Assembly: GCA_013298895.1 (NCBI GenBank)
Contig: JAAFJM010000001.1
Location: 224,328-288,327, forward strand
Direction of reading: 5' to 3'
Origin: Bacteroidota bacterium
GTDB lineage: Bacteria; Bacteroidota; Bacteroidia; UKL13-3
DNA: 64,000 nt
The translations under genes and the position numbers were made by a program. The notes under the pieces were generated by a model. It made no database searches and was not told the DNA's origin. It saw only the letters and a list, made by a program, of their open reading frames with translations. Position 1 is the stretch's first letter; every line of letters starts with the position of its first letter. Shown here piece by piece: positions 38,524 to 48,901 of the stretch.

Positions 38524-39465
38524 ATGACAAAAGTATCAGTTATTGGAGCAGGTGCAGTGGGTGCAACCACAGCCGATGTTATTGCTTATCGCCAATTGGC
38601 CGATGAGGTAGTTTTATTAGATGTTAAAGAAGGTTTTGCTGAAGGTAAAGCTTTAGACATTTACCAAACTACTTCGTTATTAGGCATGAAAACACGCGTA
38701 AGCGGAACTACAAACGATTACAGCAAAACTGCTAATTCAGATGTAGTAGTTATTACTTCAGGTATTCCTCGTAAACCAGGTATGACCCGCGAAGAGTTAA
38801 TTGGTACCAATGCTAATATTGTAAAAACAGTTGCTGAAAATGTATTAAAACATTCGCCAAATGCAATTATTGTGGTAGTATCTAACCCAATGGATACTAT
38901 GACTTATTTAGCTTTAAAAGCTACAGGTTTACCTAAAAACAGAATTATTGGTATGGGTGGTTTATTAGATAGCGCTCGTTTTAAAGGTTATTTAGGTTTA
39001 GCTTTAAACCAACCAACTGCCGATATTCAAGGAACAGTTATTGGTGGTCATGGCGATACTACTATGATTCCTTTAACCCGTTTAGCTACTTTAAATGGTG
39101 TGCCAGTTTCAAATACTTTAAGTGCTGAGAAATTAAAAGAAATTAGCGATGCTACTATGGTTGGTGGAGCTACTTTAACTAAATTATTAGGTACTTCGGC
39201 TTGGTATGCTCCAGGTGCTGCTAGTGCTTTATTGGTTGAAAGTATAGTACGTGATCAAAAACGCGTAATGCCTTGCTGCGTAGCTTTAGATGGTGAATAC
39301 GGACAAAAAGATATTTGTTTAGGTGTTCCTGTTACTATTGGTAAAAACGGTTGGGAAACTATAGTTGATTATAAATTAACTGCTGAAGAGCAAGATTTAT
39401 TCAACAAAAGTGCAGATGCTGTTCGCAATATGAACAATGTATTAAGCGAAATTGGCGTATTGTAA
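38524..39465 (+). CDS. mdh: Malate dehydrogenase
   Basis: A 313-residue LDH-like malate dehydrogenase of the citrate cycle. The NAD motif GAGAVGATTADVIA is at residues 7-20; the substrate loop SGIPRKPGMTREEL carries the two arginines; VSNPMDTMTYLALK contains the next conserved Asn and the catalytic His is in VIGGHGDTTMIPL. The length and the single-gene setting with a terminator are typical. The 218-base gap upstream carries a TATTTTCG-like box at about 38459, a one-base mismatch to the -7 consensus. Confidence 0.97.
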   Translation: MTKVSVIGAGAVGATTADVIAYRQLADEVVLLDVKEGFAEGKALDIYQTTSLLGMKTRVSGTTNDYSKTANSDVVVITSGIPRKPGMTREELIGTNANIVKTVAENVLKHSPNAIIVVVSNPMDTMTYLALKATGLPKNRIIGMGGLLDSARFKGYLGLALNQPTADIQGTVIGGHGDTTMIPLTRLATLNGVPVSNTLSAEKLKEISDATMVGGATLTKLLGTSAWYAPGAASALLVESIVRDQKRVMPCCVALDGEYGQKDICLGVPVTIGKNGWETIVDYKLTAEEQDLFNKSADAVRNMNNVLSEIGVL

Positions 39466-39534
39466 TTTTTAGTCAAAAAAATCAATTTGAATTAATTCAA
39501 TAGTTATTTTTTAAAACAATAATATCAATTTTAA

Positions 39535-39567
39535 ATAAAAGCTCGGAATTTACACCGAGCTTTTTTT
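39535..39567 (+). terminator. Intrinsic terminator after mdh
   Basis: AAAAGCTCGG pairs perfectly with CCGAGCTTTT around an 8-base loop and is followed by a T-run. Confidence 0.9.
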
Positions 39568-39710
39568 ATGTTTATTTTTGTATGGATTAGCTAATTCAAA
39601 TTTACTGTGATTTTAAAAACCAAGCGGTACAGCTTTTGGTTATTTCTAGTTGTCATGTTTTTAATATTGAATATTTAAACTTAATTCGCAAGACAAAAAT
39701 ACACAAACCA

Positions 39711-40508
39711 ATGAAAAAAAAGATTTTTACAATTATTAGCTTATTAATGACAGCCAAACTAAGTTTTGCCACTGTAGTTATTACCGATTTGAACTATACA
39801 CTGAATGCAGCAAATTCGGTAGTTAAATTAGACGTAACAGGTGATGAGGCATTTGATTTAACATTTAATTTTTTTGAAGCAAATGGCGCGATAAGTATCA
39901 CTCCGAGAATTGGAAATGGAAACTCATTTTACATGGCTACTGGACCAATTAATGGAAGTAATAATTATCCCATTAAGTTAAAGAATAGTAGCACTTTTGA
40001 AAATCAAACTACTTGGAAATCATCAGGAATTTTTATTCATAGTTTGGGTTTAGGTTATACTGATTTTAAAGGTAAAGGAAAGCAATATATTGGCGGGAAA
40101 ATGAATTTCACAGGTTCACCTGATACTTTGTATTACTGGGTTTTAATAGAACTAAATGCTGCAGGAACAGATTTAAACATTATCAAATGCGGTTTTGAAA
40201 ATGAGCCGAATACACCTTTAGCTACTGGTAATGAAGCAAAAGTTGAAACTACTTCTACTTCTTCTTTAAACAACAATCCTTCATTCCAAGTTTATCCAAA
40301 TCCATCAAAAGGGGAAATAAAAATTAATGGACTAACTAATAATACGCATTTAGAAATATTTGATTTAAAAGGGGCGTTAGTGAAAAATGAATTAATAAAC
40401 GAAAATAATATTGTTGATGTTTCTAATTTAAGAAATGGAATCTATTTTTTAAAATTAATTACAAATACAGATTTAATATTCACTCAAAAATTAATCATTG
40501 AAAATTAA
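39711..40508 (+). CDS. Secreted protein with T9SS type A sorting domain
   Basis: A 265-residue exported protein; the ATG at 39711 gives the signal peptide MKKKIFTIISLLMTAKLSFA, and the upstream in-frame extension is discarded. The middle part (residues 21-175) is a beta-rich domain of unknown function that reads like a calcium- or carbohydrate-binding-type sandwich (FDLTFNFFEANGAISITPRIGNG). A Thr/Ser-rich linker (about 180-190) precedes the T9SS domain (SFQVYPNPSKGEIKI to KLIIEN). It is followed after 4 bases by an M49 peptidase gene. Confidence 0.75.
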   Translation: MKKKIFTIISLLMTAKLSFATVVITDLNYTLNAANSVVKLDVTGDEAFDLTFNFFEANGAISITPRIGNGNSFYMATGPINGSNNYPIKLKNSSTFENQTTWKSSGIFIHSLGLGYTDFKGKGKQYIGGKMNFTGSPDTLYYWVLIELNAAGTDLNIIKCGFENEPNTPLATGNEAKVETTSTSSLNNNPSFQVYPNPSKGEIKINGLTNNTHLEIFDLKGALVKNELINENNIVDVSNLRNGIYFLKLITNTDLIFTQKLIIEN

Positions 40509-40512
40509 GGTA

Positions 40513-42588
40513 ATGAAAATTAATAAATTTATTTTAACTGTAATAGCAGGTTCAAGTATGGTTTTGACCACCTATGCTCAAAAAAGTAATAAAAAAGCTG
40601 CACCTAAAACAAATAAGCACATGGAGAAAAAGTTTGAAGTAGAGTGCGATAATTTTGCTGATATACAGGTACTTCGTTATGAAATAGAAGGATTTAATGA
40701 ATTAACACCTAAGCAAAAAGAGTTGGCTTATTATTTGTTTGAAGCCGCAAATGCCGGCCGAGATATCATTTATGATCAAAAGTACAAACACAATTTAACC
40801 ATACGTAAAACAATTGAAGCTATTTTTGAAAGTTACACTGGAGTTAGGGATAATGAAGAGTTTAAAAAGTTTGAAACTTATGCAAAACGAGTTTTTTTCT
40901 CGAATGGAATTCATCATCATTACTCTAATATTAAATTTATTCCTGAATTTAGTTTTGAATATTTTTCAGAATTAGTTAATACAAGTAATGCTAAATTATT
41001 GCCATTAAATGGTTTGTCGGTAGAAGGGTTTTTATCAAAATTAAGACCTATTATATTTGATCCCAATTTTGAAAATAAAACGGTTGATTTAGGTTCGGGA
41101 ATTGATAATGTAAAAGCATCAGCTAATAATTTTTATGAAGGCGTAACTCAAAAAGAAGTTGAAAATTACTACGAGGCCAGAATGAAAAAAGATGATGAAG
41201 AGCCTATATCTTGGGGTTTAAATAGTAAAATGACTAAGGTAAATGGCGAGATAGTGGAAAAGGTTTGGAAAGTAGGAGGTATGTATGGTCAGGCTATTTC
41301 AAAAATTGTTTATTGGTTGGAAAAGGCTGTTAATGTAGCCGAAAATGAAAATCAAAAGACTGCTTTAAAGTTGCTAGTGGAGTATTATAAAACTGGTGAT
41401 TTGAAAAAGTGGGATGAATACAATATTGCTTGGGTTGCCGATGTTAATTCAAGAATTGATGTTGTAAATGGTTTTATTGAGGTGTACGATGATGCTATTG
41501 GCAAGCGTGCTAGTTTTGAAAGTGTGGTTTCTATTAAAGATATGGAAGCTACAAAAATGATTGCTAAAATAGCTAAAGAGGCTCAATGGTTTGAAGATAA
41601 TTCTCCTATTGAACCTCATCATAAGAAAGCGGAAGTAAAAGGCATTACAGCCAAAGTTATCACTGTGGTTCAAGAGTCTGGTGCTAGTGCTCAATCTACG
41701 CCAATAGGTATTAATTTACCTAATGCTAATTGGATTCGCCAAAAACATGGAAGTAAGTCTGTCTCTTTAGGAAATATAGTTCATAGTTATAATATAGTAG
41801 GAGCCAAAAGCCCTATGTTAAAAGAGTTTGCCGAAAATGCTAAACAAATTGAAAGAGCTAAATTATATGGTTCATTAGCGGGTGATTTACATACTGATAT
41901 GCATGAAGTAATTGGACATGCTAGCGGACAAATAAATAAAGGTGTAGGCGATCCAGACCAAACATTGAAAAATTATGCAAGTACCTTAGAAGAGGCACGT
42001 GCGGATTTGGTAGCGTTATATTATGTGCTTGATCAAAAATTAATTGATATGGGTGTTATGCCAAGTTTAGAAGTGGGCATGGCAGAATACGATGGTTATA
42101 TAATGAATGGATTAATTACGCAATTAACTCGTTTGAATATAGGCGAAAATTTAGAAGAAGCACACATGCGTAACCGCCAATTAAATGCAAAATGGGCTTA
42201 CGAAATGGGTAAAAAAGACAATGTTATAGAGTTTGTTAAGCGCGATGGAAAAACTTATGTAAGAGTAAATGATTATAACAAGTTACGTGATTTGTTTGGA
42301 CAATTATTGAAAGAAATACAAAGGATAAAATCGGAAGGTGACTTTGCTGCAGGTGCCAAACTTGTAGAGGATTATGGTGTAAAGGTTGACCAAGATTTAT
42401 TAAGAGAAGTAAAGGAACGTTTTACTAAATTAAATGTAGCGCCTTATAAAGGATTTATTCAACCTAGTTTAGTGCCAGTTATTAAAGATGGAAAAGTAGT
42501 AAATGTAACAGTAACTTATCCAAATAATTTCTTGAAAAACCAATTGGAATTAGGGAAAAAGTATGGTTTTTTACCAGCAGTTAACTAG
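40513..42588 (+). CDS. Dipeptidyl-peptidase III (M49) family metallopeptidase
   Basis: A 691-residue exported zinc exopeptidase of the M49 type. The ATG at 40513 is preceded by an AAGG-like sequence and gives a signal peptide (MKINKFILTVIAGSSMVLTTYAQ); the ATG at 40498 adds five residues and overlaps the previous gene. The M49 signature is HEVIGH (464-469) with the third ligand in EEARADL (Glu493/Glu494). The N-terminal helical lobe (about 45-300) and the C-terminal catalytic lobe give the usual size. Bacteroidota members are often mislabelled dihydrofolate reductase in databases. A terminator follows. Confidence 0.92.
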   Translation: MKINKFILTVIAGSSMVLTTYAQKSNKKAAPKTNKHMEKKFEVECDNFADIQVLRYEIEGFNELTPKQKELAYYLFEAANAGRDIIYDQKYKHNLTIRKTIEAIFESYTGVRDNEEFKKFETYAKRVFFSNGIHHHYSNIKFIPEFSFEYFSELVNTSNAKLLPLNGLSVEGFLSKLRPIIFDPNFENKTVDLGSGIDNVKASANNFYEGVTQKEVENYYEARMKKDDEEPISWGLNSKMTKVNGEIVEKVWKVGGMYGQAISKIVYWLEKAVNVAENENQKTALKLLVEYYKTGDLKKWDEYNIAWVADVNSRIDVVNGFIEVYDDAIGKRASFESVVSIKDMEATKMIAKIAKEAQWFEDNSPIEPHHKKAEVKGITAKVITVVQESGASAQSTPIGINLPNANWIRQKHGSKSVSLGNIVHSYNIVGAKSPMLKEFAENAKQIERAKLYGSLAGDLHTDMHEVIGHASGQINKGVGDPDQTLKNYASTLEEARADLVALYYVLDQKLIDMGVMPSLEVGMAEYDGYIMNGLITQLTRLNIGENLEEAHMRNRQLNAKWAYEMGKKDNVIEFVKRDGKTYVRVNDYNKLRDLFGQLLKEIQRIKSEGDFAAGAKLVEDYGVKVDQDLLREVKERFTKLNVAPYKGFIQPSLVPVIKDGKVVNVTVTYPNNFLKNQLELGKKYGFLPAVN

Positions 42589-42610
42589 TTAACCTAATAT
42601 AGTAATTAAG

Positions 42611-42648
42611 AAAGCCAAGACAATTTATAAATGTCTTGGCTTTTTTTG
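42611..42648 (+). terminator. Intrinsic terminator after the M49 gene
   Basis: AAAGCCAAGACA pairs with TGTCTTGGCTTT around an A/T loop, with a T-run. The rest of the 346-base gap (42649-42875) shows no gene. Confidence 0.9.
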
Positions 42649-42875
42649 TTTAATACAGCTAAATAAAGTTTCTGTATGTAATCTATTAAAATCTTATTTG
42701 TGGTTATTTAGTATTTTTATTGAATAAGTATGTAAAGAACTTAAACGTTATTGTTTAAATTTCCTTTATCATCTAATTCTCCAAAATAATTTTTACCATT
42801 AAGCTTTTTAAATTGAGCACATTATTATTTTTAGATATAAATTCATTAAGCCTCATTTTCTATTATTTAAAGATA

Positions 42876-42914
42876 AAAAAAACGGATAGGCATTTAAAAT
42901 ACCTACCCGTTTTG
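42876..42914 (-). terminator. Terminator of the 1988-residue protein gene
   Basis: On the minus strand AAAACGGGTAGG pairs with CCTATCCGTTTT (one mismatch) and is followed by a T-run, 20 bases after the stop. Confidence 0.85.
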
Positions 42915-42934
42915 TTTGATTAATTAATAGAATT

Positions 42935-45900
42935 TTAGTGAGCCACTACTACTTTTATAGTAGCGGTTTTACCATTTTTACCTTCAATTGATAACATATA
43001 AACTCCATCTTGTAAATGGCTTACATCAATTTTGTTATTGGTTGAAGCTTCCATGTTTTCATTTATTAATAATTTGCCTGTAATTGAATACAACTTAACA
43101 TCCAAAGTACCAATTAAGTCATTGCTCTTAATATTTAACTCAGTTTGAGTTGGATTTGGATAAACATTGAAATTATTTTTAAAATCAATATTGTTTACAC
43201 CCACTCCTGCGCCACGAACCAAAGTAATGTTAAATGTTTCGTTAGCTTTTAATGAATCTGTTGTTTCAAAAGCATACACTGTCCATTGTAATTTTATTGA
43301 ATCGCCTTTGGCAATACCATTGCTAGCCAAAACTGCGTCTAACGCATTGTGAGTTAAAGTTAATTTTGCATCAGCACCAGCATTATCTGAAGCTAAGTTT
43401 AATAAAGGATTGGTAAAATTACCAGTTAAAGTTGCTGCTTTCCATTTGTAAGTAACTGCATTTGCAGCTGCTGTCCAATTAATAATAATAGGAGATGTGC
43501 TGTTAGGTGTTACTACCAATCGTGCATTGTTAATTGGGTTAGATAAATTAAATGAACCTAAAATACGTTTGCGTATCAAAGTAATATTAAATGTTTCAGT
43601 AGCTTTTAACGAATCTGTTGTTTCAAAAGCATAAACTGTCCATTGTAAAGTAATTGAATCGCCACGTTTTATGCCATTTGTAGCTAAAATAGCATCAATA
43701 GCGCCACTGGTTAAAGTTAGGTTATTATTAGTTCCTGAATTATCTGAATTTAAATTCAATAATGGATTACTAAAGTTGCCATTTAAAGTAGTTGCTTTCC
43801 AAACATATTTAGTAGCAGCATTTGCTCCCGACCATGAAATGGTTACTGTAGAAGCACTGTTTTGAACAACTTCCAATCTTGTATTATTGCTTGGAGCTGT
43901 TAAGTTGAATGCACCTAATATGCGTTTGCGTATTAAAGTAATATTCCAATCTTGATTTGCTTTTAACGAGTCGTTATTTAAGTAAGCATAAACGGTCCAT
44001 TTTAAAGCAATTGAATCAGTACGTTTAATACCTAAAGTGCTTAATACATTATCAATAGAACCGCTTGTTAAAGTTAATATAGAATCAGTTCCATTGTTAT
44101 TAGAATTTAAACGTAATAAAGGAGCTGAAAAACTACCATTTGGAGTAGTAACAAACCATTTGTAGTTGGTTGCATTGGTAGATTTATTCCAATTTACATT
44201 AACCAAAGCATTGCTTGCTTCGGTAACTTCTACTCTTGCATTATTAGCAGGGGCAATTAAACTGAATGCACTTAAAGTTGGTTTGTTTCTTACCAATGTT
44301 AAATTAAATACTTGAATAGCTTGTAACGAGTCGCTAGTGCCTTTGTAAGCAAATACAGTCCATTTGGTTTTTACTGAATCACCTTTGGCAATATTTAAGC
44401 TAGCTAAAATAGCATCAATTCCTCCCGATGTTAAAGTTAATATAGTATCAACTCCTGCATTGTTAGATAATAAAGTTAATAATGGAGTAGTAAAATTACC
44501 TGTTTCGGTAGTTAGCATCCATTTGTATTTAGCAGCGTTAAACGAGCTGTTCCAGTTAATATTTATTGCGTTATTACTTGCACTATCCGTTACAACTCTA
44601 GCATTGTTTGTTGGATTTAATAAGTTAAATGCAGATAGAGGCATTTCTACAATATCTTTTTTACGAACAGCATACAAATTGTAACCAGAAGTACAACCAT
44701 TAGTTGGCGATGAGCAGAATTGGGCTAAAATTCCTTCAAAAATAAATGTACTTTGCGGAACAGCAGTTGCGGGAGCATCATCAATTTCAGTATCGGCTGC
44801 GGCAATTACACGCAATATGGTGGTGTCGCCTATGGTGGTGCCATCCCATACGGTATTGTTGCTGCTAGCTGCAAAAGTTCCTGTTGCATTGGTTCTTAAG
44901 CCAACTACCCTTACTAAGCGGCTTTCAAACTGTTCGCCATTTTGGTTAATTTGTTTTACGGTTAAAGTAATTGGCGTTGTTGTTCTATTTGATGCCATTA
45001 CAATTACGTTGTTGGTATTGTTATAAGCACCACTAGTCAATTGCACTTGTGCATAATTGCTAAAATCATTGCGTGGGCCTACTACTTCCACACTATCACC
45101 TTCTTTTAATCTGCCAGCGGCAATTGAGTCAACCATGGCACCAGCTGCCTGACGAATGCCTAGACCTGCATTGTCATCCTGGATGTAAATAAACCTACCC
45201 CACGCGCGGGTAACAATTCCTCTTATTCTAACCAGATTTGGAGCAGCTATAGCCCTTGCCTGCGCAATGGTAATGGCTGGGTTTGTCTCTGGGAAAATAT
45301 TTTCATTACGGGTATTTCTTAATTGAATTCTTCTATCACCCAATAGTGAGGTATCTCTAATGTTGTATGGGTTTGTATTATGGAATGTTCCCATATATTC
45401 AGCAAAAGCATCTTGCTCTTTACCAGTAGTAGTAAAGGTAGCAATACCAGTAGTTTTAATAGCTGTATCTAAATTAACTCTATTAAATGCATTGGTAGGG
45501 AAAGGATAACTATCACCACCTGTAAATAAAAAGTCAAGGGTAACAAATTTAAATATCCTTGAAGTATCACCTACTAATAATCCGTTTCTTACAACTGTAT
45601 CTAAGCGGTTTAAAGCTGAATCGGTAACAACTAATGATATGATTTCACTGCCTCTCGCTTTTGTGGTGTCGTAACTGAACATTACACCACCAACTTGAGG
45701 AAATTGTCCTGGAGTAGCATTTGGAGCGGTTGCTGAAATAGCATGTTCAAATATTCTTTTTAAACCTGCTGCATTAACCGAACCAATTACTAAACCATTA
45801 TTAAAGCGTAATGAGTTTTCAATATCTAATTGTGAAATATCGCCACGTAATTTGCCTGCCGAAGGATTAGCAACTGTATTTTCTAAAATAGTGTTTGTTC

Positions 45901-48900
45901 CAACTGCATTTACGTTTCCAATTGCAGAACGAATACCGCCACCATTTTTTATAGAAATTCTTACTTGATTATCGTATTGACGAGCATACCATAAGTTGGC
46001 ATCAGCAGTTAAGTTTCCAAAATTGGTTTCTTCTGTTCTTACTAAGTTTCTTCTACCTTCTAAAAACACATTTGATTTACCAAATTTGTTACCATCTTTT
46101 GAGTTAATTACAGCCGAAATAGCAGTAGTTAATGTTCTTACTGCACCTGCTTTGGTTCCATTTGCAAAAGCAGCGCCATAAGTTCCCCATAAGCTAGTAA
46201 CCATAGCTGTATCGGCAGCATAAGCACCATTTATGTTTGAATCTAATAAATTGGGTAATAATCTTCCTAATGAATCAAAATCGCAAACAAAACGGCCAAT
46301 GTATTTCCACTCACTTGTAGTATTTAAAATGGCTAATGGTTCGTTATCGTTGTTAACTGTTAAAATTGGATATCTATCAGCAACTGGAATTCCAGCTCTT
46401 AATCTGTCGTTACCATCAGCGCACAATGAATGTGAACCACCAGCAATGATAATATCAACACCTTTTAATAATGGAGCTAAAGCTTTTTCATTGGCCAATT
46501 GTTGTAAATGACTCATCAAAATAATTTTATTGATACCCATTGCTCTTAATGAATCAATCACTGGTTGTAATACCGCTGCCAATGCAGGCATATTATCGCT
46601 TCCACCGCTTGTAACAGTAGTAGCACCTGGAGATGAAATAGAGGCTAATACTTGTGTAGTAGCACCAACTATACCTACTCTTTCGCCATTCATTTCAATA
46701 ATTGCAGAAGGCGCAATACCTTTCTTTTGGTTATTATTTGTAATGGTTGGAGAAGTTTTAAAACTATCAACCGATAAACGTTGTGTAGTAGTTAAATAGC
46801 TTAAATTAACATCGTTACTAAAGTTTAAGTTAGCACTTAAGTAAGGGAATTGAGCACCAATCCAACGTTTGTCGGCACCATTACTTCTTATGTCAACGCC
46901 AATAATGCTGTTTACTTCCGAAGTACCTAAATCAAATTCATGGTTACCAAAGGCCGAACCTTGAAAACCCATAATGTTCATCATGGCAACATCTGTTCTT
47001 CCAATGGCAGCTCTAACAGCTTGCGAACCGCTATAATAAAACGATGCAGTATTGCGCAAAGGAGTTTGCATGCTTGGATCCTCACCAGCACTTAAAAATG
47101 GACTAGGAATAAAGCAATCGCCTGATGCTAGTTTTACTGTATTTTGGTATGTACCTTCTAAAGTATCTAAAACAGCAGCAAAGTTAGGTGCATCAATTGG
47201 TGCATCTAATCCACTTTCCATATCAGATGCATGTAATACTTGCATTTGGAAAGCGCTGCGCGAGTTAATTTGGTAAATAGCTACTGTACCTGAAACTTCA
47301 TTTGATAACAAGATTAAATCTTTTCCATTTGGACTTTCGTTTCTTGGAATGAATACAATTCCTTCAGGGCCTAAATCGCCAACAGTAGCTAAATTAGCTT
47401 GGCTAGGATTTACACTAAAATTACGTGTATTTATATATTGAACAAAGTAAGGAGCATTTGGGTTAGTTATGTTATATACAAAAAAACCTCCAATACGCTC
47501 TAGACCTACAAATGCATAAGTACTATCTAATATTTTACCAATTGTTACACTTTCTGGTTCAGGTCCTTTGTTATCACTTCTATCATCTAATGAATTAGTG
47601 GTATGTCCAGCATTAAAATTACTTGGAAACAAAGCAGCAGTGCGTTGTTCAAAATCGTCTTTACTGTCCCAAACCAACGCACCAGTAGCACCATCCCAAA
47701 TAGAAAATGAACGGGCACCAAAAGTGAAGATACTATCAATTTTACCATCGTTGTTAAAATCGCCATAGCGGTTTGTAACATTTAGTCTGCCTAAACCAGC
47801 ATTTGCTTTTAAAGCAGTTACATTTGCAGCTCCACCAAATTTAACGGTATCTAATACAAAAGAAGCATTGTTAACACGTACTTCTTCATTATTGGCTGCT
47901 CCCCAATCTGCGCGGGCATCACCTTCATTGGCAGTAACTAAAAAAGTTTGACCACCAACTCTGTAGCTAGAAATTCCATCTGGTTGGTACATGCCAAATA
48001 CTGGCCAATTAGCAATACTAATTGAAGCGGTATTACCTGCACCTGATTGGTCTGAAGGGTCTAATCCATTGCCTGATAAATTATGGTTTTTAAATCCTAA
48101 AGGTAATAATGAAGTAACGGTTGCAGTGTTAATATTAACTACAGCTAAGGCATTGTTTTCTTGGCAAGTAACCCAGGCAGTTGAATTATCTTCAGATATA
48201 GCAATATATTCGGGTTCTAAATCTTCAGCTACGGTAGAGTTGCGTAAAAAACTGCCACCAGATTGGATTCTACCAGTAATTTTTATTTTAGAATCAATGG
48301 TTGCTGGAGCATTAAAAGCTGTGAAACCAGCATTTTGTACATTGGCTTGAGTTAATGAAGCAGCTCCACCTGAAACATCAATGATAGAGATTGAACCTTC
48401 TGGGTCAATGGTGTAACCATTATTTGGTTCGCCTTCGTTGGCACATAATAATTTTTTTCCGTCAGGAGTAAAAATGATATGATCAGTATTGGCGCCTGCT
48501 TTAACCTTGCTTATAAAGTTTCCGTTAATATCGGCAAATACTATGCTGCTTGGATTGGTTTTTCCGTTCGAATCAACTACCGCCATGGCTATTAAACCCT
48601 TTTTATTACAAGCTATTGAATTGATATCAATACCATAAGGTTTAATAGAAAGAGTAGCTATTAAAACTGGATTTGCAGGATTTGCAATGTTTACAATTTT
48701 AACAGTGGTGTCGGGTCCGTTAATCACAAACATACGTTTGGAAACAGGATCGAAAGCAGAGATTTCGGCTACACCTCCATTGGAATTATAGGTTCCAATA
48801 GAATATCGCCCTAAAAATTGCGCATTGATTTGCGCTTTGGTTAAAATACTGCATAACGAAAACAGCATTAAACCCAATAATTTGTAAATAGAGTTGTTCA

Positions 48901-48901
48901 T
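42935..48901 (-). CDS. Giant T9SS surface protein: choice-of-anchor I propeller, 5'-nucleotidase, OB-like domain, four repeats
   Basis: A 1988-residue exported protein. Signal peptide 1-24. Residues about 28-550 form a beta-propeller of the choice-of-anchor I type (GGVAEISAFDPVSKRMFV, FTPDGKKLLCANEGEPN, GPEPESVTIG). Residues about 552-880 are a 5'-nucleotidase-type phosphoesterase: HASDMESG (Asp560, with Glu562 in place of the usual His), GD at 594-595, GNHEFD at 652-657, His798, GGSHS at 821-825. The 5'-nucleotidase C-terminal domain (about 940-1140) has NGGGIRSAIG. Residues about 1208-1420 look like an OB-fold or DUF5689-like domain (VRIRGIVTRAWGRFIYIQDD). Four 119-residue repeats follow (about 1422-1898), then a T9SS type A domain (1905-1988). 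Probable role: extracellular phosphate or nucleotide scavenging; the fusion is large but in frame throughout. Confidence 0.88.
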   Translation of the reverse strand: MNNSIYKLLGLMLFSLCSILTKAQINAQFLGRYSIGTYNSNGGVAEISAFDPVSKRMFVINGPDTTVKIVNIANPANPVLIATLSIKPYGIDINSIACNKKGLIAMAVVDSNGKTNPSSIVFADINGNFISKVKAGANTDHIIFTPDGKKLLCANEGEPNNGYTIDPEGSISIIDVSGGAASLTQANVQNAGFTAFNAPATIDSKIKITGRIQSGGSFLRNSTVAEDLEPEYIAISEDNSTAWVTCQENNALAVVNINTATVTSLLPLGFKNHNLSGNGLDPSDQSGAGNTASISIANWPVFGMYQPDGISSYRVGGQTFLVTANEGDARADWGAANNEEVRVNNASFVLDTVKFGGAANVTALKANAGLGRLNVTNRYGDFNNDGKIDSIFTFGARSFSIWDGATGALVWDSKDDFEQRTAALFPSNFNAGHTTNSLDDRSDNKGPEPESVTIGKILDSTYAFVGLERIGGFFVYNITNPNAPYFVQYINTRNFSVNPSQANLATVGDLGPEGIVFIPRNESPNGKDLILLSNEVSGTVAIYQINSRSAFQMQVLHASDMESGLDAPIDAPNFAAVLDTLEGTYQNTVKLASGDCFIPSPFLSAGEDPSMQTPLRNTASFYYSGSQAVRAAIGRTDVAMMNIMGFQGSAFGNHEFDLGTSEVNSIIGVDIRSNGADKRWIGAQFPYLSANLNFSNDVNLSYLTTTQRLSVDSFKTSPTITNNNQKKGIAPSAIIEMNGERVGIVGATTQVLASISSPGATTVTSGGSDNMPALAAVLQPVIDSLRAMGINKIILMSHLQQLANEKALAPLLKGVDIIIAGGSHSLCADGNDRLRAGIPVADRYPILTVNNDNEPLAILNTTSEWKYIGRFVCDFDSLGRLLPNLLDSNINGAYAADTAMVTSLWGTYGAAFANGTKAGAVRTLTTAISAVINSKDGNKFGKSNVFLEGRRNLVRTEETNFGNLTADANLWYARQYDNQVRISIKNGGGIRSAIGNVNAVGTNTILENTVANPSAGKLRGDISQLDIENSLRFNNGLVIGSVNAAGLKRIFEHAISATAPNATPGQFPQVGGVMFSYDTTKARGSEIISLVVTDSALNRLDTVVRNGLLVGDTSRIFKFVTLDFLFTGGDSYPFPTNAFNRVNLDTAIKTTGIATFTTTGKEQDAFAEYMGTFHNTNPYNIRDTSLLGDRRIQLRNTRNENIFPETNPAITIAQARAIAAPNLVRIRGIVTRAWGRFIYIQDDNAGLGIRQAAGAMVDSIAAGRLKEGDSVEVVGPRNDFSNYAQVQLTSGAYNNTNNVIVMASNRTTTPITLTVKQINQNGEQFESRLVRVVGLRTNATGTFAASSNNTVWDGTTIGDTTILRVIAAADTEIDDAPATAVPQSTFIFEGILAQFCSSPTNGCTSGYNLYAVRKKDIVEMPLSAFNLLNPTNNARVVTDSASNNAININWNSSFNAAKYKWMLTTETGNFTTPLLTLLSNNAGVDTILTLTSGGIDAILASLNIAKGDSVKTKWTVFAYKGTSDSLQAIQVFNLTLVRNKPTLSAFSLIAPANNARVEVTEASNALVNVNWNKSTNATNYKWFVTTPNGSFSAPLLRLNSNNNGTDSILTLTSGSIDNVLSTLGIKRTDSIALKWTVYAYLNNDSLKANQDWNITLIRKRILGAFNLTAPSNNTRLEVVQNSASTVTISWSGANAATKYVWKATTLNGNFSNPLLNLNSDNSGTNNNLTLTSGAIDAILATNGIKRGDSITLQWTVYAFETTDSLKATETFNITLIRKRILGSFNLSNPINNARLVVTPNSTSPIIINWTAAANAVTYKWKAATLTGNFTNPLLNLASDNAGADAKLTLTHNALDAVLASNGIAKGDSIKLQWTVYAFETTDSLKANETFNITLVRGAGVGVNNIDFKNNFNVYPNPTQTELNIKSNDLIGTLDVKLYSITGKLLINENMEASTNNKIDVSHLQDGVYMLSIEGKNGKTATIKVVVAH
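43215..44650 (-). repeat. Four tandem copies of a 357-bp coding repeat
   Basis: Phase points such as the AAAGTAATATTAAATGTTT-type word recur at about 43221, 43578, 43935 and 44292, a period of 357 bases (119 codons). Copies are diverged but clearly alignable; each encodes a domain starting FNLxxPxNNARxxV and ending LKAxExFNITLxR, of SusE/fibronectin-like outline. Confidence 0.85.

Noticed and set aside
40513..42588. Dihydrofolate reductase label
   Set aside because: The sequence has the M49 HEVIGH and EEARAD motifs and is far too long for a DHFR.
43215..44650. Regular direct repeats as a possible CRISPR array
   Set aside because: The period is 357 bases, the repeats are diverged and coding, and there are no spacers or cas genes.
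43160..48350. Many plus-strand ORFs of 60-120 codons opposite the 1988-residue gene
   Set aside because: They are frame shadows of a long, clearly conserved minus-strand gene; none has a recognisable domain or start context.
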